A stretch of DNA of 64,000 bases from Mya arenaria (Eukaryota > Mollusca > Bivalvia > Myida > Myidae). Within the stretch, counting starts at the first letter, position 1, and each line of letters starts with the position of its first letter. Positions 63,801 to 64,000 of the stretch are shown here, in pieces. The position numbers and the translations under genes were made by a program. Under the pieces are notes generated by a model. The model ran no database searches. It was not told the DNA's origin and saw only the letters and a list, made by a program, of their open reading frames with translations. The stretch spans positions 28,981,473 through 29,045,472 of the forward strand of contig NC_069122.1 in assembly GCF_026914265.1 (NCBI RefSeq), given 5' to 3'.

Positions 63801-64000
63801 GTTAAAATATGAATCAATTCGACAAGGAAATACGCTGTATCTTGTTTGATCGGTTCGACAAAGTAAGTCTTGCACCTTTTATGTCAGTTCGGCACAGTAA
63901 GTGTAGCACCACTGGTCAATTCGACACAGTAAGTGTAACCCGTTGGTCTGTTCGACATAGTAGGTGTAGTGGCGTTGGTCAGTTCGAAACAGTAAGTGTA
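57892..64000 (+). CDS. bmi1: Bmi1/Mel-18-type Polycomb RING finger protein, 5' part
   Basis: Coding exons: 57892-58009, 59820-59972, 60302-60349, 60932-61022, 63651-63708. All junctions are GT-AG and in phase, giving residues 1-156; the gene runs off the right edge. PCGF proteins pair with RING1 to form the E3 ligase core of Polycomb repressive complex 1, which ubiquitinates histone H2A in the nucleus. The C3HC4 RING is complete: Cys20, Cys23, Cys36, His38, Cys41, Cys44, Cys55, Cys58. The flanking stretches [18 protein letters not shown] and [14 protein letters not shown], then the basic EMRRRREFY, match Bmi1/PCGF4 and PCGF2 more than other PCGF members. Exon 4 ends in [10 protein letters not shown], the family region before the RAWUL domain; exon 5 is Arg/Ser-rich. 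The RAWUL domain should lie beyond the window. The start MTEC is the first ATG after an acceptor-like site, and there is probably an untranslated upstream exon. Confidence 0.93.
58091..58299. mobile_element. MITE family A in Bmi1-like intron 1
   Basis: A 209-bp element with ends AAGCTTCACTCTCACAGATT and AAATCTGTGAGAGTGCAGCTT, flanked by TA (58,089-58,090 and 58,300-58,301). The interior has TTTTTGTCTTGGAACGAGCC and ATAAGACTGCTGACAAA, as in the copy at 50,377. Confidence 0.82.
58300..59819. other. Rest of Bmi1-like intron 1
   Basis: No exon is seen. A perfect palindrome TTTCACTGTTT-C-AAACAGTGAAA lies at 58,870-58,892, with a third TTTCACTGTTTTT at 58,907. The stretch 59,090-59,410 has a purine-rich, repeat-like texture (GGGAAACAGCCTTGGGAAGG) but its family was not identified. 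Confidence 0.5.
60677..60692. repeat. 16-base G run in Bmi1-like intron 3
   Basis: A homopolymer of G in GGGT-G16. It is prone to sequencing length error. Confidence 0.85.
61070..63470 (+). repeat. 42-bp minisatellite in Bmi1-like intron 4
   Basis: About 57 repeats of 41-43 bp fill almost the whole 2.6-kb intron, beginning some 50 bases after the exon 4 donor. A typical unit contains CCCTTAATATGTCTAAGCCC and then AAAGGTCTACAGGAAGATAT. Sub-families occupy different zones: mixed units at 61,100-61,650, AAGATATTTCCC units at 61,650-62,700, and GGCTTAACCC units with TACTGGAAGATGG at 63,240-63,450. Read on the sense strand each unit has a pyrimidine run, a branch-point-like TCTAAGC and an acceptor-like TCTACAG-G. 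Confidence 0.95.
63845..64000 (+). repeat. 32-bp minisatellite at the right edge
   Basis: Four or five repeats with TCAGTTCGACACAGTAAGTG and a GTAGC/GTAAC tail, cut by the window end. Each contains ACA-GTAAGT, a good match to a splice donor. It lies in intron 5 of the Bmi1-like gene. Confidence 0.85.

Noticed and set aside
63765-63810. A sixth Bmi1-like exon after CCGCACAG at 63,765
   Set aside because: Read in the required phase it meets a stop after ten codons and does not match the family; the next real exon is probably outside the window.

Overview
The window is eukaryotic nuclear DNA: AT-rich, intron-bearing, and full of short transposon relics and minisatellites. The two recognisable gene families (Cdc25 phosphatase and a Bmi1/Mel-18-type Polycomb RING protein), the tRNA-like T-arm repeats, and one short inverted-repeat element with AGCTGCA(T/C)TCTCACAG-type ends suggest a mollusc, most likely a bivalve. 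That assignment is inference. No bacterial, organellar or virus-like gene is visible.

Positions 1-49,500 hold a tandem array of eight Cdc25-like genes, all on the minus strand. Repeat length is 6-7 kb (stop-to-stop spacing 6639, 7328, 5858, 6035, 6174, 6172 and 6161 bp). Every copy has the same five-exon structure: an 11-base coding exon 1, then 148, 524/527, 118 and 162 bases. The predicted proteins are 320-321 residues, with an intact HCEFSSER phosphatase loop in every catalytic exon. Six copies (1, 2, 5, 6, 7, 8) read open throughout. Copy 3 has lost the AG of the intron 2 acceptor and copy 4 has a nonsense codon in exon 3. A TATA box lies 94-95 bases upstream of the start codon in all eight copies, with a CCAAT box about 170-215 bases further upstream.

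Between the genes lie minisatellites on the plus strand that all derive from one tRNA-like sequence. Units 1-2 carry a 61-bp repeat with a full T-arm (GTGGG TTCGAGC CCCAC). Units 3-7 carry a shortened 36-bp derivative that keeps the RNA polymerase III B-box core GGTTCGA. Copy number of the 36-bp repeat runs from 7 to 29. Copies 5, 6 and 7 with their flanks are nearly identical, so amplification is very recent or is an assembly effect. The left end (1-257) is an inverted copy of 1543-1795, which predicts an oppositely oriented unit to the left of the window.

Positions 49,500-57,890 are intergenic, with at least five short inverted-repeat transposon relics of three families, a 55-bp tandem repeat, a strong G-quadruplex motif, and a likely CCAAT/E-box promoter near 52,550-52,650. 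From 57,892 to the right edge runs the 5' part of a Bmi1/PCGF-type gene on the plus strand, with five coding exons (156 residues) holding the whole RING finger. Its intron 4 contains a 2.4-kb minisatellite of about 42 bp per unit, and its intron 5 region starts another of about 32 bp. Cdc25 drives cell-cycle entry and Bmi1-type proteins build PRC1. Their adjacency here is head-to-head across about 4-9 kb, and nothing in the sequence shows that they act together.
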